Below the pieces are notes generated by a model that had not been told where the DNA came from, searched no databases, and worked only from the letters and a program-made list of their open reading frames with translations. Made by a program: the position numbers and the translations under genes. A stretch of 64,000 nt of DNA from Echinometra lucunter (Eukaryota > Echinodermata > Echinoidea > Camarodonta > Echinometridae), in NCBI GenBank assembly GCA_029962745.1, contig CM057166.1, positions 1,412,402-1,476,401 of the forward strand, read 5' to 3'. Positions 36,501-44,119 of the stretch are shown here, one piece after another. Numbering within the stretch: the first letter of the stretch is position 1; each line of letters begins with the position of its first letter.

Positions 36501-39500
36501 TGACGTTTTATAAGAAAAATGTAGCAATAAAATAAATTACGTTGGTATTGCCAATTTGAAGAATAAAAGCTGATCAAATTAGGCTTTAAATAATTCCTGT
36601 CACGAATGGGTTAATGCATGTTTACCATTTAGTCATAGTGAATATTTGGTAAATGCATAATTTACTTTTGTTTATAATTCATCTTTTTTATAGTTATAAT
36701 TCATCTTGCATTGCTTATTGTGCCTTTGATAAATGATTTACTTGTAGACTACACACATCATTCAATACGATTTTAGTCAGTACAGTCCATGTTTATATAT
36801 GATTTACCTTTGGTTTATTTATTATTTGATATTACCATATTGCATGTTAATGTATGATTTACCTTTGGTTGATATATTATTTGATAATGCCATAATGCAT
36901 GTTAATGTATGATTTACCTTTGGTTTATATATTATTTGATATTACCATATTACATGTTAATGTATGATTTACCTTTGGTTGATATATTATTTGATATTAC
37001 CATATTGCATGTTAATGTATGATTTACCTTTGGTTTATATATTACTTGATATTACCATATTGCATGTTAATGTATGATTTACCTTTGGTTGATATATTAT
37101 TTGATAATGCCATAATGCATGTTTATGCATGATTTACCATTTATTTACAGCCTATGGTACATGTAAGCAAAGAGAAGAAAGTTGCAGTGTTAGCAGATGC
37201 AAAGGAGGGCCAGGGTGTTACACTGACCGATGTCACCCCAACAGTAAGACTTTTTGGAAGGGATATGTGCACTTTGGTTTGGGGGTTTGGTTTTGCATTT
37301 GAAACTTGGCTTTGGGTTTGGAACTTGGTTTTTGGATATGTTTCAGGGATTTGGATTGTGGTTAGAGTTTGGATTTGATTTTGGGTTAGGATTTTTTTTT
37401 TTTTTTTTTTTTTTTTTGGGGGGGGGGGGGTTGGGGATTTGGTTTTAGGTTTTGAATTTAGTTTTTGTTTAGGATTTGGTTTGGGGTTAGGGATTTAATT
37501 GGGGCATGGGATTTGGTTTTGGTTTAGAGATTTAGGATTTGGTCTTGTTTTGCTTTTGAGATTTGGTTTTAGTTTTGATTTTTTTAATTTTTGATTTTGA
37601 TTTGATTTTGATTTGGGATGGGGTTTGGGGTTGGATTTTGGTTAGGGTTGGTGTAGCAGATGCAAAGGAAGGCAGGGGTGTTACACTAACTGATGTCAAC
37701 CCAACAGTAAGACATTCTGGAGGGCTGTGTTTAGTTTGATACTGGGTGCACAATTTGGTTTGGGATATGGAGTTGGATTTCTGTTGGGTTTGGCATACAA
37801 TTACAGGTTGAAACCACAAGCTCTATGTATTATTGAACACCTTCTTTCCCATGGGCAGCAGTCATGCCTAAGAACTAAAGGTTAGACAGTAACTCGACTA
37901 AGAATGGCTATGATTTAATTTCTTCATGAAACACTGTGTACTTAAAACATTGCTGAATTTACTCCTTTGAAAGATCTTTATATGCCCAACTTTAAATGTT
38001 TAAGTTTTAATTCAGTTTTACAGATATTGAAAAACCTGGCCCCATTAAAAATTGCAAATTTAAACCTAGACACACTTTTCCAATTAAAATTCCAATATCT
38101 ATACACTATGCATGTATTCATACAACTTTATCTTCTTGTCTTAGTTGCATAGAGAATGAAAGTGCTTTGTACTTGCAGGAATTAATTTGTCAATAAATAT
38201 TCTTAAACCTCCATCTCTTATCACTAGAGGCTTAATATTTTAAGATTTTTTATATGTGCCATTTGCTTTTGCAGTAGCTTAAGGATCATGGGAGAGCATT
38301 TTTAGTAACTTTACTCAATAATATGAATGAATATTCTGATTACTACAAGAAATTGGAAGTTCTAAGGTCTTATTGTTTCAAGGCATCTTAGAATTAATTT
38401 TATGCACTGAAACTTTACCCGTCAGCTGTTGAATCACTATGGAAACTTATTCTATCTTTCAGTCATGAAATACTTGAATTTAAGAGATAATTTCTGATAT
38501 ATATTCATACCTGATTTATTTTTTGTTTTTGTTTCTTTCTGTAGACTGACAGAGGGGATATGCAACCTAACAGCAAGGTGAACAGTGGGAACATCATGGC
38601 ATCCATAGATCCTACATACAACCCAGAGGCTAATACCAATGTCATACTTACCAAAAGAACACCCATCAACCATTCAGTGCACTCATCAGGTAACAGATGT
38701 CATATTGGTTCAGAGATTGATCATCGTATTTTAAAGGGCCTACAAATTAGTTTCAACCTGAAATTGTCATAACCGGGGAGGGGTGTAGAGAGGGAACATC
38801 TTGGTATCCATAGACCCTACATACAACCCAGAGGCTAATACCAACGTCGTACTTACCAAAAGAACACCCATCAACCATTCAGTGCACTCATCAGGTAACA
38901 GATGTCATATTGGTTCAGAGATTGATCATCGTATTTTAAAGGGCCTACAAATTAGTTTCAACCTGAAATTGTCATAACCGGGGAGGGGTGTAGAGAGGGA
39001 ACATCTTGGTATCCATAGACCCTACATACAACCCAGAGGCTAATACCAACGTCGTACTTACCAAAAGAACACCCATCAACCATTCAGTGCACTCATCAGG
39101 TAACAGATGTCATATCGGTTCAGAGTTTGATCATCGTATTTTAAAGGGTTGACAAATTAGTTTCAACCTTAAATTGTCATAACCGGGGAGGGGTGTAGAG
39201 AGGGAACATCTTGGTATCCATAGACCCTACTTTCAACCCATAAGCTAATACCAATGTTGTACTTACCAAAAGAACATCCATCAACCATACAATACACTCA
39301 TCAGGTAACAGATGTCATATCAGTTCAGAGTTTAATGATCGTATACAGTGGCTATTTACGCAAGTACACACTATTTTTATGTATTATTATTGATATCATT
39401 GCTGATCTTTGATACACAGAGCCCATCCCAGAACATGTGAATGGTGCCCCACCCCCAGACTTCTCAGCTGTTCAGGGAACCAAGAGATCCACAGGCAAGG

Positions 39501-39550
39501 ACAAGGAGAAGAAAAGAGGATCCATTTTCTCAAAGCTCAAGAAGAAATAA
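21426..39550 (+). CDS. CCDC50: CCDC50-like MIU/coiled-coil protein gene (3' part, nine exons)
   Basis: Nine exons with GT/AG borders and matching phases encode 390 residues plus part of a codon, ending at TAA 39548-39550. Domain order: a charged coiled coil (exons at 21426-26151) with MIU-like helices DEMLARRMQMEE and DAQLARRLSQQE; a His/Ser-rich linker (27837-28042); two further MIU-like helices (DEQMARRIQREE, DEKIARKMQHEE) with a Lys-rich tail; then a polar C-terminal region ending SIFSKLKKK. In vertebrates CCDC50 (Ymer) is a cytosolic protein that binds K63-linked polyubiquitin through MIU motifs and acts in receptor signalling and selective autophagy. The assignment rests on motif order and spacing, not on an alignment. 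The N-terminal exons are not visible, and the C-terminus differs from my memory of human CCDC50. Another MIU-containing coiled-coil protein remains possible. Confidence 0.6.
21780..22000. repeat. CG-containing inverted/tandem repeat, unassigned
   Basis: TATGAGAGCATTCAGAC occurs twice (about 21788 and 21899). The segment holds several inverted ATACGACGTA/TACGTCGTAT motifs and GAAACGATG...CATCGTTTC. It is probably a foldback element in the intron after exon a. A weakly similar GTTCAGAC-containing segment occurs at about 24660-24880. The family is not identified. Confidence 0.45.
22393..22783 (+). mobile_element. TTAA/CCC MITE family P, copy 1
   Basis: The left end CCCATACGTGACAG and right end CTGTCATGAATGGGTTAA match the family termini. 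The left TTAA is lost (ACAC instead). The interior is colinear with the other copies. Inserted in the intron between exons a and b. Confidence 0.85.
23666..24081 (+). mobile_element. TTAA/CCC MITE family P, copy 2
   Basis: TTAACCCATTTGTGACAG at the left and CTGTCACGAATGGGTTAA at the right give near-perfect 18-bp inverted ends including TTAA on both sides, as in piggyBac-type insertions (TTAA duplication, CCC terminus). Length 416. An open frame of 109 codons (23752-24081) runs to the right end, where the TTAA itself supplies the stop. I regard the frame as incidental. Confidence 0.92.
24082..25125. other. Intron stretch with degenerate TTAGGG-like and GTTCAGAC repeats
   Basis: 24090-24180 has loose GGTTAGGG-like motifs. 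24480-24880 contains GTTCAGACACA and AGTTCGAAACGATGC motifs resembling 21780-22000 and is probably an old mobile element. Open frames here are not supported as exons. Confidence 0.35.
25126..25475. repeat. Interspersed repeat candidate with ATACCCCCGCC end
   Basis: It starts TATACCCCCGCCAAACG and has two related halves: ATCAAACTACTTCTTCATTT...CAGCACACACATTGG and ATCGAACTACTTTCTCATTT...TAACACACTCATTGG, about 180 bases apart. It therefore contains a tandemly repeated unit. It ends shortly before the pyrimidine tract of exon b. The family is uncertain, possibly Helitron-related like 1984-2710. Confidence 0.45.
25506..25599 (+). CDS. CCDC50: CCDC50-like exon b
   Basis: The acceptor is TTTCTTTCTTAG and the donor is GTTAGG. 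It supplies the last base of the split Leu, then 31 codons: EEEDRERARLLQLQ and MIQEEQEKALQAQ, ending SDE. This is a continuous charged coiled coil. It ends in phase 0 immediately after Asp-Glu, so the MIU-like motif is completed by the next exon. The exon is too short to show as a free-standing ORF. Confidence 0.85.
25980..26151 (+). CDS. CCDC50: CCDC50-like exon c with two MIU-like helices
   Basis: The acceptor is TTTTCATAG and the donor is GTAAAC. It encodes 57 codons plus one base. It starts MLARRMQMEEKKR, which with SDE of exon b gives the MIU pattern DE-x-x-A-x-x-M-x-x-E-E. After a basic helix (IEAARKKRMEAEQ) comes a second motif, DAQLARRLSQQE, then a basic linker (GKHRTKT). The ATG at 25980 is internal and not the start of the protein: the phases to both neighbours fit and it follows a splice acceptor directly. 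Confidence 0.85.
26246..26660 (+). mobile_element. TTAA/CCC MITE family P, copy 3 (right end decayed)
   Basis: Left end TTAACCCATTTGTGACAG is intact. Right end CTGTCACGAATGTGTCAG has lost the GGGTTAA. The interior frame is broken. Located about 95 bases after exon c. Confidence 0.88.
27837..28042 (+). CDS. CCDC50: CCDC50-like exon d with His-rich tract
   Basis: The acceptor is GTGATGATTTAG and the donor is GTTGGT. The first two bases complete an Asp codon, then 68 codons follow. Features in order: acidic YSEVEDSMGAMKLDD; a His tract, HHANHTHTHSHSHSHSR, in which nearly every second residue is His; a polar linker; and acidic DVDSDEESDNLAKFAHDE, which forms the first half of the next MIU. The His tract is encoded by a CACNCN repeat, so its length may vary between alleles. 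It could bind metal, but that is inference. Confidence 0.85.
28232..29310. mobile_element. Foldback element C with AAAT flanks
   Basis: Left end GTGACCTGCCACCCCAAAAC and right end GTTTTGGGTTGGCGGGTCAC are inverted partners of about 20-30 bases. AAAT flanks both sides (28228-28231 and 29311-29314). It sits in the intron between exons d and e and contains a younger nested element at 28556-28714. Confidence 0.65.
28556..28714. mobile_element. Small MITE with GTGTTTCAT ends, nested
   Basis: Left end GGGGAGTGTTTCATGAAAGG; right end ATGAAACACCCCCC. The interior has several TCGGAT/GTCAGA/GACAG motifs in both orientations. It lies within the larger foldback at 28232-29310. Confidence 0.6.
29610..30196. 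mobile_element. Palindromic TTAA MITE family D (T2/Kolobok-like)
   Basis: Left end TTAAAGGAGAATGCAACC; right end GGTTGTATTCTCCTTCAA, one change from TTAA. Both halves continue as imperfect inverted copies (CACACTGAAAATTTGAGCAAA versus TTTGCTCAAACTTTCAC; GATGTCATCGTGGACAACT versus AGTTGTCCACGATGACATC), so the transcript would fold into a long hairpin. The TTAAAGG terminus fits T2/Kolobok MITEs. It is in the intron before exon e. Confidence 0.82.
30606..30698 (+). CDS. CCDC50: CCDC50-like exon e (symmetric MIU exon)
   Basis: The acceptor is GTTTTACAG and the donor is GTGAGT. Exactly 31 codons, phase 0 at both ends, so skipping it would keep the frame. It begins QMARRIQREEVQ, completing the MIU begun by HDE in exon d. 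It continues with a basic/Gln-rich linker (RSRPRTLSEEQQKQ) and ends LLHDE, the first half of the next MIU. A 0-0 exon running from the middle of one MIU to the middle of the next is a good unit for exon duplication. Confidence 0.88.
30758..31172 (-). mobile_element. TTAA/CCC MITE family P, copy 4 (inverted)
   Basis: Begins TTAAACCATTCGTGACAG and ends CTGTCACGAATGGGTAA (one T lost). It carries the same open frame as copy 2, here on the - strand (30758-31039). It starts only 60 bases after exon e. Confidence 0.9.
31828..31882. repeat. Perfect 19-bp hairpin with two CRE-like sites
   Basis: The left arm GGTACCCACTTTGACGTCA (31828-31846) and its exact inverse (31850-31868) are separated by only TTT. 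The centre reads TGACGTCATTTTGACGTCA, two full CREB/ATF octamers. A second perfect palindrome, CCCAGTTTAAACTGGG, occupies 31867-31882. It lies in the intron between exons e and f, in a locally CG-richer patch. Confidence 0.85.
33230..33331 (+). CDS. CCDC50: CCDC50-like exon f (symmetric MIU exon)
   Basis: A strong pyrimidine tract and TCTTGTCAG precede it, and the donor is GTAAGT. It has 34 codons, phase 0-0. It starts KIARKMQHEEVMLAKKK, completing the third split MIU. A Lys/Tyr-rich helix (TYNKYKQRVSDEI) follows. An MIU followed by a Lys-rich, Tyr-containing helix is the arrangement I associate with the last MIU of vertebrate CCDC50, and is the best single argument for the family assignment. 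Confidence 0.88.
33605..33807. mobile_element. Second copy of the 6-bp-duplication MITE
   Basis: Same ~50-bp inverted ends (TATGGTGGCCCTGAAG) as 4406-4660. CAGTTT is duplicated at 33599-33604 and 33808-33813. It has fewer internal 21-bp units and is 52 bases shorter. Inserted in the intron after exon f. Confidence 0.88.
33895..33965. repeat. Degenerate telomere-like (CCCTAA) tract
   Basis: Includes AGCCTAACCCTAACCATAG and CCCTAAACCTAAAC. It is short and imperfect, an interstitial or chance occurrence. Confidence 0.5.
34874..35273 (+). mobile_element. TTAA/CCC MITE family P, copy 5
   Basis: TTAACCCATTCGTGAAAG at left, CTGTCACGAATGGGTTAA at right, TTAA on both sides. The open frame 34992-35273 ends on the TTAA. 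A small deletion near 34978 shortens it to 400 bases. Confidence 0.92.
35491..35865 (+). repeat. 198-bp direct tandem duplication
   Basis: The segment from 35491 (TTAAAAATCATTAGTTGG) repeats from 35689 with almost no changes, apart from a ~16-base deletion near TTGATTATTGTCACTATAA. The high identity indicates a recent duplication. Confidence 0.9.
36198..36614 (-). mobile_element. TTAA/CCC MITE family P, copy 6 (inverted)
   Basis: TTAACCCATTCATGACCA at left, CTGTCACGAATGGGTTAA at right, TTAA on both sides. The - strand open frame 36207-36479 matches the other copies. Confidence 0.92.
36799..37143 (+). repeat. 55-bp tandem array ending at a splice acceptor
   Basis: About six copies of a 55-bp unit containing TGATTTACCTTTGGTT and CATATTGCATGTTAATG. 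The last partial unit supplies the pyrimidine-poor acceptor region (TGATTTACCATTTATTTACAG) of exon g. An earlier diverged trace lies near 36733. Confidence 0.9.
37151..37243 (+). CDS. CCDC50: CCDC50-like exon g
   Basis: The acceptor is ATTTATTTACAG and the donor is GTAAGA. It has 31 codons, phase 0-0: PMVHVSKEKKVAVLADAKE then GQGVTLTDVTPT. No named motif is seen. The 3' half of the exon, donor included, is duplicated about 460 bases downstream (37653-37706). A 55-bp tandem repeat ends directly at its acceptor. Confidence 0.8.
37280..37650 (+). repeat. G/T-only strand-asymmetric tract
   Basis: The + strand consists almost entirely of GGATTTGGTTTTGG-like words with very few C. It has a long T run followed by a G run of about 13 at 37390-37431. 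It begins just after the donor of exon g and ends at the duplicated exon relic. Several G runs could form quadruplexes or act as intronic splicing enhancers (inference). Confidence 0.8.
37653..37712 (+). pseudogene. Duplicated 3' half of exon g, intronic relic
   Basis: GCAGATGCAAAGGAAGGCAG... to CCAACAGTAAGAC is colinear with 37193-37249, with a few substitutions and no indels. It would read ADAKEGRGVTLTDVNPT and keeps the GTAAGA donor. The only nearby AG acceptors (37655-37656, 37658-37659) would put it out of frame, so I see no usable exon. Flanking sequence after both donors is also similar (CTGGAGGG / TTGGAAGGG), so the whole ~460-bp block was tandemly duplicated. Confidence 0.8.
38545..38689 (+). 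CDS. CCDC50: CCDC50-like exon h
   Basis: The acceptor is TTCTTTCTGTAG and the donor is GTAACA. It has 48 codons plus one base: TDRGDMQPNSKVNSGN, then MASIDPTYNPEANTNVIL and TKRTPINHSVHSS. It enters in phase 0 and leaves in phase 1, matching the last exon. The last 103 coding bases and the following intron start are the first copy of a 205-bp tandem array (38587-39343). Confidence 0.82.
38587..39343 (+). repeat. 205-bp tandem array carrying exon h copies
   Basis: Units start at 38587, 38792, 38997 and 39202, with a period of exactly 205. The fourth is incomplete and more diverged. Each carries the last ~103 coding bases of exon h, the GTAACA donor and ~100 bases of intron. If an AG immediately before GG-AAC-ATC were used, copies 2 (38793-38894) and 3 (38998-39099) would be 102-base phase-1 symmetric exons that stay open. 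Copy 4 has an in-frame TAA. The candidate acceptors lack a pyrimidine tract. Confidence 0.92.
39420..39550 (+). CDS. CCDC50: CCDC50-like exon i (last coding exon)
   Basis: The acceptor is TTTGATACACAG. Two bases complete a Glu codon, then 42 codons follow: PIPEHVNGAPPPDFSAVQGT, KRSTGKDKEKKRG and SIFSKLKKK, then TAA. The C-terminus is strongly basic. An AATAAA hexamer overlaps the stop codon (39546-39551) but is unlikely to be the polyadenylation signal because it lies inside the coding end. Confidence 0.85.
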
Positions 39551-40076
39551 AGATTTTATAAAACCATCATTTCCAAATAATCTGAGATTCCCTGACCAAA
39601 GACATTTTCAAGCTTGTGAGAAAAGAAAGATTTAAGAGTCAGCAATACTTCCCTAATCTGACTATCTCAAACTTGATGACCCTTTGTCAGGCAGCCGATT
39701 GTGAAGTCCCACATATTGCAAAAGCTGTTGGGAGCACTTTCTTTAGAGACGTTTGCCTATCTTAAATAAGCTGAGTACATTTGACAAGGGGATGTCATGT
39801 CGTAGGTCATGAAGGATGAAGAGTCAGAAGCTGTCAACATTTCCACATCTTCTCTGAGAACCTTTAACAAATGGTCATTTTGCCAAGGCATCCAACTGTA
39901 CAGTTTCGCATACTACCAAAGACATATGAAAACAATCTCATTTTCCACCCTCCTCAACCTTCCCAATATTCTACGGTATTCTACCCCATTACCGGAATGT
40001 TCCTTATCCTCAAGTCATATCCAGGACAAACACCGGTACTTGAGGACTTTGTTCGTTCTTTTGAGTCTTGACAATA
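39551..40076 (+). other. Probable start of 3' UTR of the CCDC50-like gene
   Basis: This follows the stop codon directly. No further coding exon or strong polyadenylation signal is evident. Candidate AATAAA hexamers further downstream lie near 43706 and 46561, so the UTR end cannot be set from sequence alone. Confidence 0.4.
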
Positions 40077-40483
40077 TTAATCCATAGCAGCACATAGTTT
40101 TCTGAAGTGATGAATTAATCAGTTTTTCCTCCTCAAAATGGCAACACTGTTCTTATTTTCACTCCTACATAGTTTGAAAAAAATAAAAATGTATATAACA
40201 CAAGCTAATCTGAATTTAGTTTGCAAAAATTGGTGTAAAATTTGCCACTTTGAAAATAGTGATTATCTGTTTTCATTGCTGTGCCAATTCAGAGACTTTG
40301 ATGATTATTTAACATTCGTCACTCTTATTCAAGAATGGTTCAACATGCAGCATGGGAAATGGACTTAAATTTTATGTCAATTTTTCTCTTTCTGCTCATG
40401 TATGATGTGTAATTTCTAGCATTCTGAATCAAGAGTTTTTACAGAGTGTCACTAAAAGACGACATTGTACTGCTATGGGCTAA
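40077..40483 (+). mobile_element. Ancient diverged copy of MITE family P
   Basis: It begins TTAATCCATAG and ends TGGGCTAA, and its length (407) matches the younger copies. Colinear blocks remain: ATCAGTTTTTCCTCCTCAAA with ATGGCAACACTG, the central TTGCTGTGCCAATTCAGAGA, and TTTCTCTTTCTGCTCATGTA. Overall identity is clearly much lower than among the eight other copies. It lies about 530 bases past the stop codon, possibly inside the 3' UTR. Confidence 0.7.
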
Positions 40484-41005
40484 CTGATCAGTGTATAAAA
40501 TTGTAAATAGCAGAATTATTTTATGTATCAGTTCTTTCATGATTTATATTAGCATTAGATCTGAATATTATGTTTTTGATTAATTTCATTTGCTGTACCT
40601 GGGCATTACCCTGTTCATGGCTTGAGCAATTTTTGTTTCTGAGCCATTCTACATGGCATTGCTTCTATTCATTTGGACCGTGCATGTTTTGCTGTTATGC
40701 ATTAGGGGCAGTTCACTATTGTGAAGGATTTTTACCAATTTGTAAATATTCTGAAGCATATCTTAAGCAAAATACTTAAGCTTGGTACCCATTCTAGAGC
40801 TATATCAATCTAGCAGTTACTTTGACATGATCTACTAAATGGCTTATGCATTGAAATCTTGGAATCAGCAACCATGTATGTAGCAAAGGCCTGCATTAAT
40901 TCTCCTTATCGCAATTATGATATTCAACAGTAGAAGGCGATATTTTCCACACACGGTGCAGACTCAGGCTCTTGTGGTTTCCATACAAACATAATGGGTC
41001 AAGTC

Positions 41006-41444
41006 TTAAAGGGTAAGTCCACCCTAGAAATTTCACTGTTTTGATAAAAGGAGATAGATTTGAACAGCATTTTAAAAAAGAAAAGAGCAAAATTGGTCAA
41101 AGAATAAGAAAATTACACTCGTTTACACTTTCTAGTAAACTACTCTTGACTCTGCAAATTGGCAACATTGATGACATCATATGCGAGCAGGTCTCCATTC
41201 ACTTTGTCCAAGAAATTTCACATTTTCTAACCCCCATAGTCAATTTATATTCAGCAGAATTACTTTTTACATAACATACTTTGACTATGGGATAAGAAAA
41301 TGTGTAACTTCCAAGAAAATGAGAAAAATGAGTGTAATTTTATTATTCTTTGACCGATTTTGCTCATTTCTTTTTTTAAATGGTGTTCAAATTTATCTCC
41401 TTTTATTGAAATAGTGAAACTTCTATGGTGGACTTACCCTTTAA
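41006..41444. mobile_element. Palindromic TTAA MITE family E (T2/Kolobok-like)
   Basis: TTAAAGGGTAAGTCCACC at left and GGTGGACTTACCCTTTAA at right are perfect inverted ends with TTAA on both sides. The arms stay complementary for about 115 bases with scattered mismatches (GGAGATAGATTTGAACA versus TGTTCAAATTTATCTCC). The interior has a second inverted pair around CCCATAGTCAA. No transposase is encoded. Confidence 0.9.
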
Positions 41445-41994
41445 TAAGTCCCATGAAAATTAGTTTTTGAGCGTAGAAAATGCAAGCAGCAAATTCTGAT
41501 GCTGTCTACATAGATCTAATAAATTTGTCAGGAGAGTTTATGAAACCTGAACAATACTTTCATCAAATGAGGATTTGTTAATTTTCTATGGAAGCCGGAA
41601 GAAATCCCATCAAATTTACAGTGCTGGATTTGTATCTGCACATGTGCTGACCTGCGGTATGCAAGAAATGTCGCCCTCTACTGTTGAATCTTGTATTTGT
41701 GATATAGAGAATTGCCCATGTAACAATAACAAAAAGTTAGATTTTCACTGGATTCATGCCCTTGACCAATGCTTCCATCTTTTCTCCTTGAGACCGGTTG
41801 CACTATGCATCAATACGTAGATTTCAGGATGAATTTAAAGTTAACACAAATAGAGTGGAATATCTCTACACTTTTCACAGACCCACTTGATAGGGGAGCC
41901 TGGAGAATAGCTATCAAGGAAATGAACTGTCCAACCCACAGAGTGGGAAAAGTGGACTATAAACTTCGATGAAGATCATTATATGGAGGTGTCA

Positions 41995-42125
41995 TAGTCC
42001 TTTTATTCCTTGCATGCCCGAAGCGCTACGGTTGCTCGAGCTAAAGCCAGGGTAATAATATTCTTGCAGGGCCCTCTGGGAGAACAATACTTAGTACTGA
42101 AGAGGCGACCCTGGGTAAACAAGAC
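41995..42125 (+). mobile_element. SINE 3' portion
   Basis: CCAGGGTAATAATATTCT, GGGAGAACAATACTTAGTAC and GACCCTGGGTAAACAAG are shared with 48748-48800 plus 49393-49455 and, for the tail, with 5424-5483. It is followed directly by the ATT microsatellite, as expected for a SINE tail. Confidence 0.65.
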
Positions 42126-42126
42126 A

Positions 42127-42189
42127 TATTATTATTATTATTATTATTGTTATTACTATTATTATTATTATTAGTAGTAGTAGTAGTAC

Positions 42190-42264
<75 letters not shown>

Positions 42265-42296
42265 CATTATTATTGTTATTGTTATTATTATTATTA

Positions 42297-42354
<58 letters not shown>

Positions 42355-42406
42355 GTTATTATTATTGTTATTATTATTATTGTTATTATTATTGTTGTTA
42401 TTATTA

Positions 42407-42443
<37 letters not shown>
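42127..42443. repeat. Compound (ATT)n/(AGT)n microsatellite
   Basis: Over 300 bases of ATT, AGT and GTT trinucleotides. Open frames in it (poly-Asn, poly-Leu, poly-Ile, poly-Tyr) are artefacts. Confidence 0.97.
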
Positions 42444-42444
<1 letters not shown>

Positions 42445-42545
42445 ATAGTCAAGTAACTTAAACTCTTGAGTGGAATGCAAAGATCATGGTTTTGAACCCC
42501 TGGCATAGCAATTAGTGTCCTTTGGCAAGACATTGAAGGTAGGGG
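42444..42545 (+). mobile_element. tRNA-type SINE 5' region
   Basis: GGTTTTGAACCCCTGGCA resembles a tRNA B box, followed by AGTGTCCTTTGGCAAGACAT, a segment I associate with tRNA-derived SINEs of marine deuterostomes. The A box is not clear. Confidence 0.5.
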
Positions 42546-44119
42546 ATCCCTTTTGGAAATTTTTTTGGGACTTCATGAAACTTTCAATTGTAGTGTACCA
42601 TCCTGATAATGTGTGTGAAATATCCTAGTCATAGGCTTTGCAACTTTTTTGTAAGAAATGAAAAACTATCCCCAATCCCTTTGAGCTGTAAGAACAATTT
42701 GAATTCAAATGTTGAATAGATGAGTGTCCATGTCAGGAAATGTGTCTGGGTCAGTGTGTGTATAATACTCTTTATGGATGCACATAATGTGTGTTGTGCA
42801 TAATGCTGTATGTATGTTTGCTGGGATATTCTCGGACATGTACATCACCAAATTGGAAAACGTGTCCCTCCACCTAATTTGTATGTCGCATCATTATTTT
42901 AATAGAAATTTATTTTCCATTTTTCCCCATTAACAAGAAGTTTCCATTTTTTTTTTATTTTGAGGGAAGATCTTAATCATCTACCTCTACAATATGATAA
43001 GCTATGAGGGTCAGTTGAATTGCTGCCAGTCCCATTCTTTAATCTTTGATATTTTAGTTCCAATTTAACAAGGTTGATTGTAACAAGGAAATTTCCCTCA
43101 TCCTTAGGGGTATGTTGCCTTAAGATGCCACTGTATATTTAACAGATAGACAATTTACTTCTATTCATCATTCCACATCACCATATTCTTATGTCACAAC
43201 GTGTTAACAATATTCCACAGTAAATTTGAGACTGCATTTGGTATGTCATTTTATAACATTTTATAACATTTAAGACATTTGAAAGATTATTCATATTGTA
43301 TGGTGTAAATGCCTGTCTTTGCCAATTTTTTGTCTTCCCATATCATATCTTCTCTTCAGATTAGACATGCTATTGTAATCAGAACTGTGTAATTTCTTAC
43401 TGTTTAATCATGCTTGACAATTTTAGGATATCTTTAGAATGAGATTTACATGCTACTGCAGGTGTACAAAGAAAAAAAAATTCTAGCACAGTCATGTATT
43501 ATTTAAAGACTGCTTCGTTACAAAGGCCAGTTGTTTTGAAGTATATGATTATAAATGTCTTTTAAATATATACAGCTGGAATGCTGTCAGTAAAATGGAG
43601 AAAGTGCATTTTATTGCAGACTTATAATTGCATTCCCATCATAGGGATGAAATTTTGTAAAGAACTTTGATCGTTTATTTATGACTGGACAGGTGCTGTG
43701 CAAAAATAAATAATTCTTTCAATGTTTTTGCATCAACAAGACCATCATTGTATACTATTAGATGCCACCAGCTTGACACAGTTATCCCTGCAAGAAGAAG
43801 TATCCGCGTAGAAAGGCCATATGTCTCATATATACTAGGTACCTCCATACAAAGACCTTTTTAGAAAGGTCATATACATTTGGTTGGAACCAAAAGGGCA
43901 TTAAATTTTGTTTGAAATTACAGTTGACACATTTCTCACTCTAAACGGACAATACCAGTATATGAGCTTTACACTCTGTCATGGACGGACATTTGACACA
44001 TTTTGAAAGTTTGAAGGCCTTAAAAAATAAAATGAAATTTTTTGAGCTATTTCATGTTGCATTGTGAAGGGTGAAATTTGATGAAGGATCAGTATCACAG
44101 ATGAACAAAAATGCCACTC
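42546..44119. other. Non-coding stretch, no gene seen
   Basis: AT-rich, with no recognisable exon. It may include distal 3' UTR of the CCDC50-like gene (AATAAA near 43706). Confidence 0.4.

Noticed and set aside
42091..42533. Long open frames of poly-Asn, poly-Leu and poly-Ile
   Set aside because: They are translations of the ATT/AGT microsatellite in every frame.
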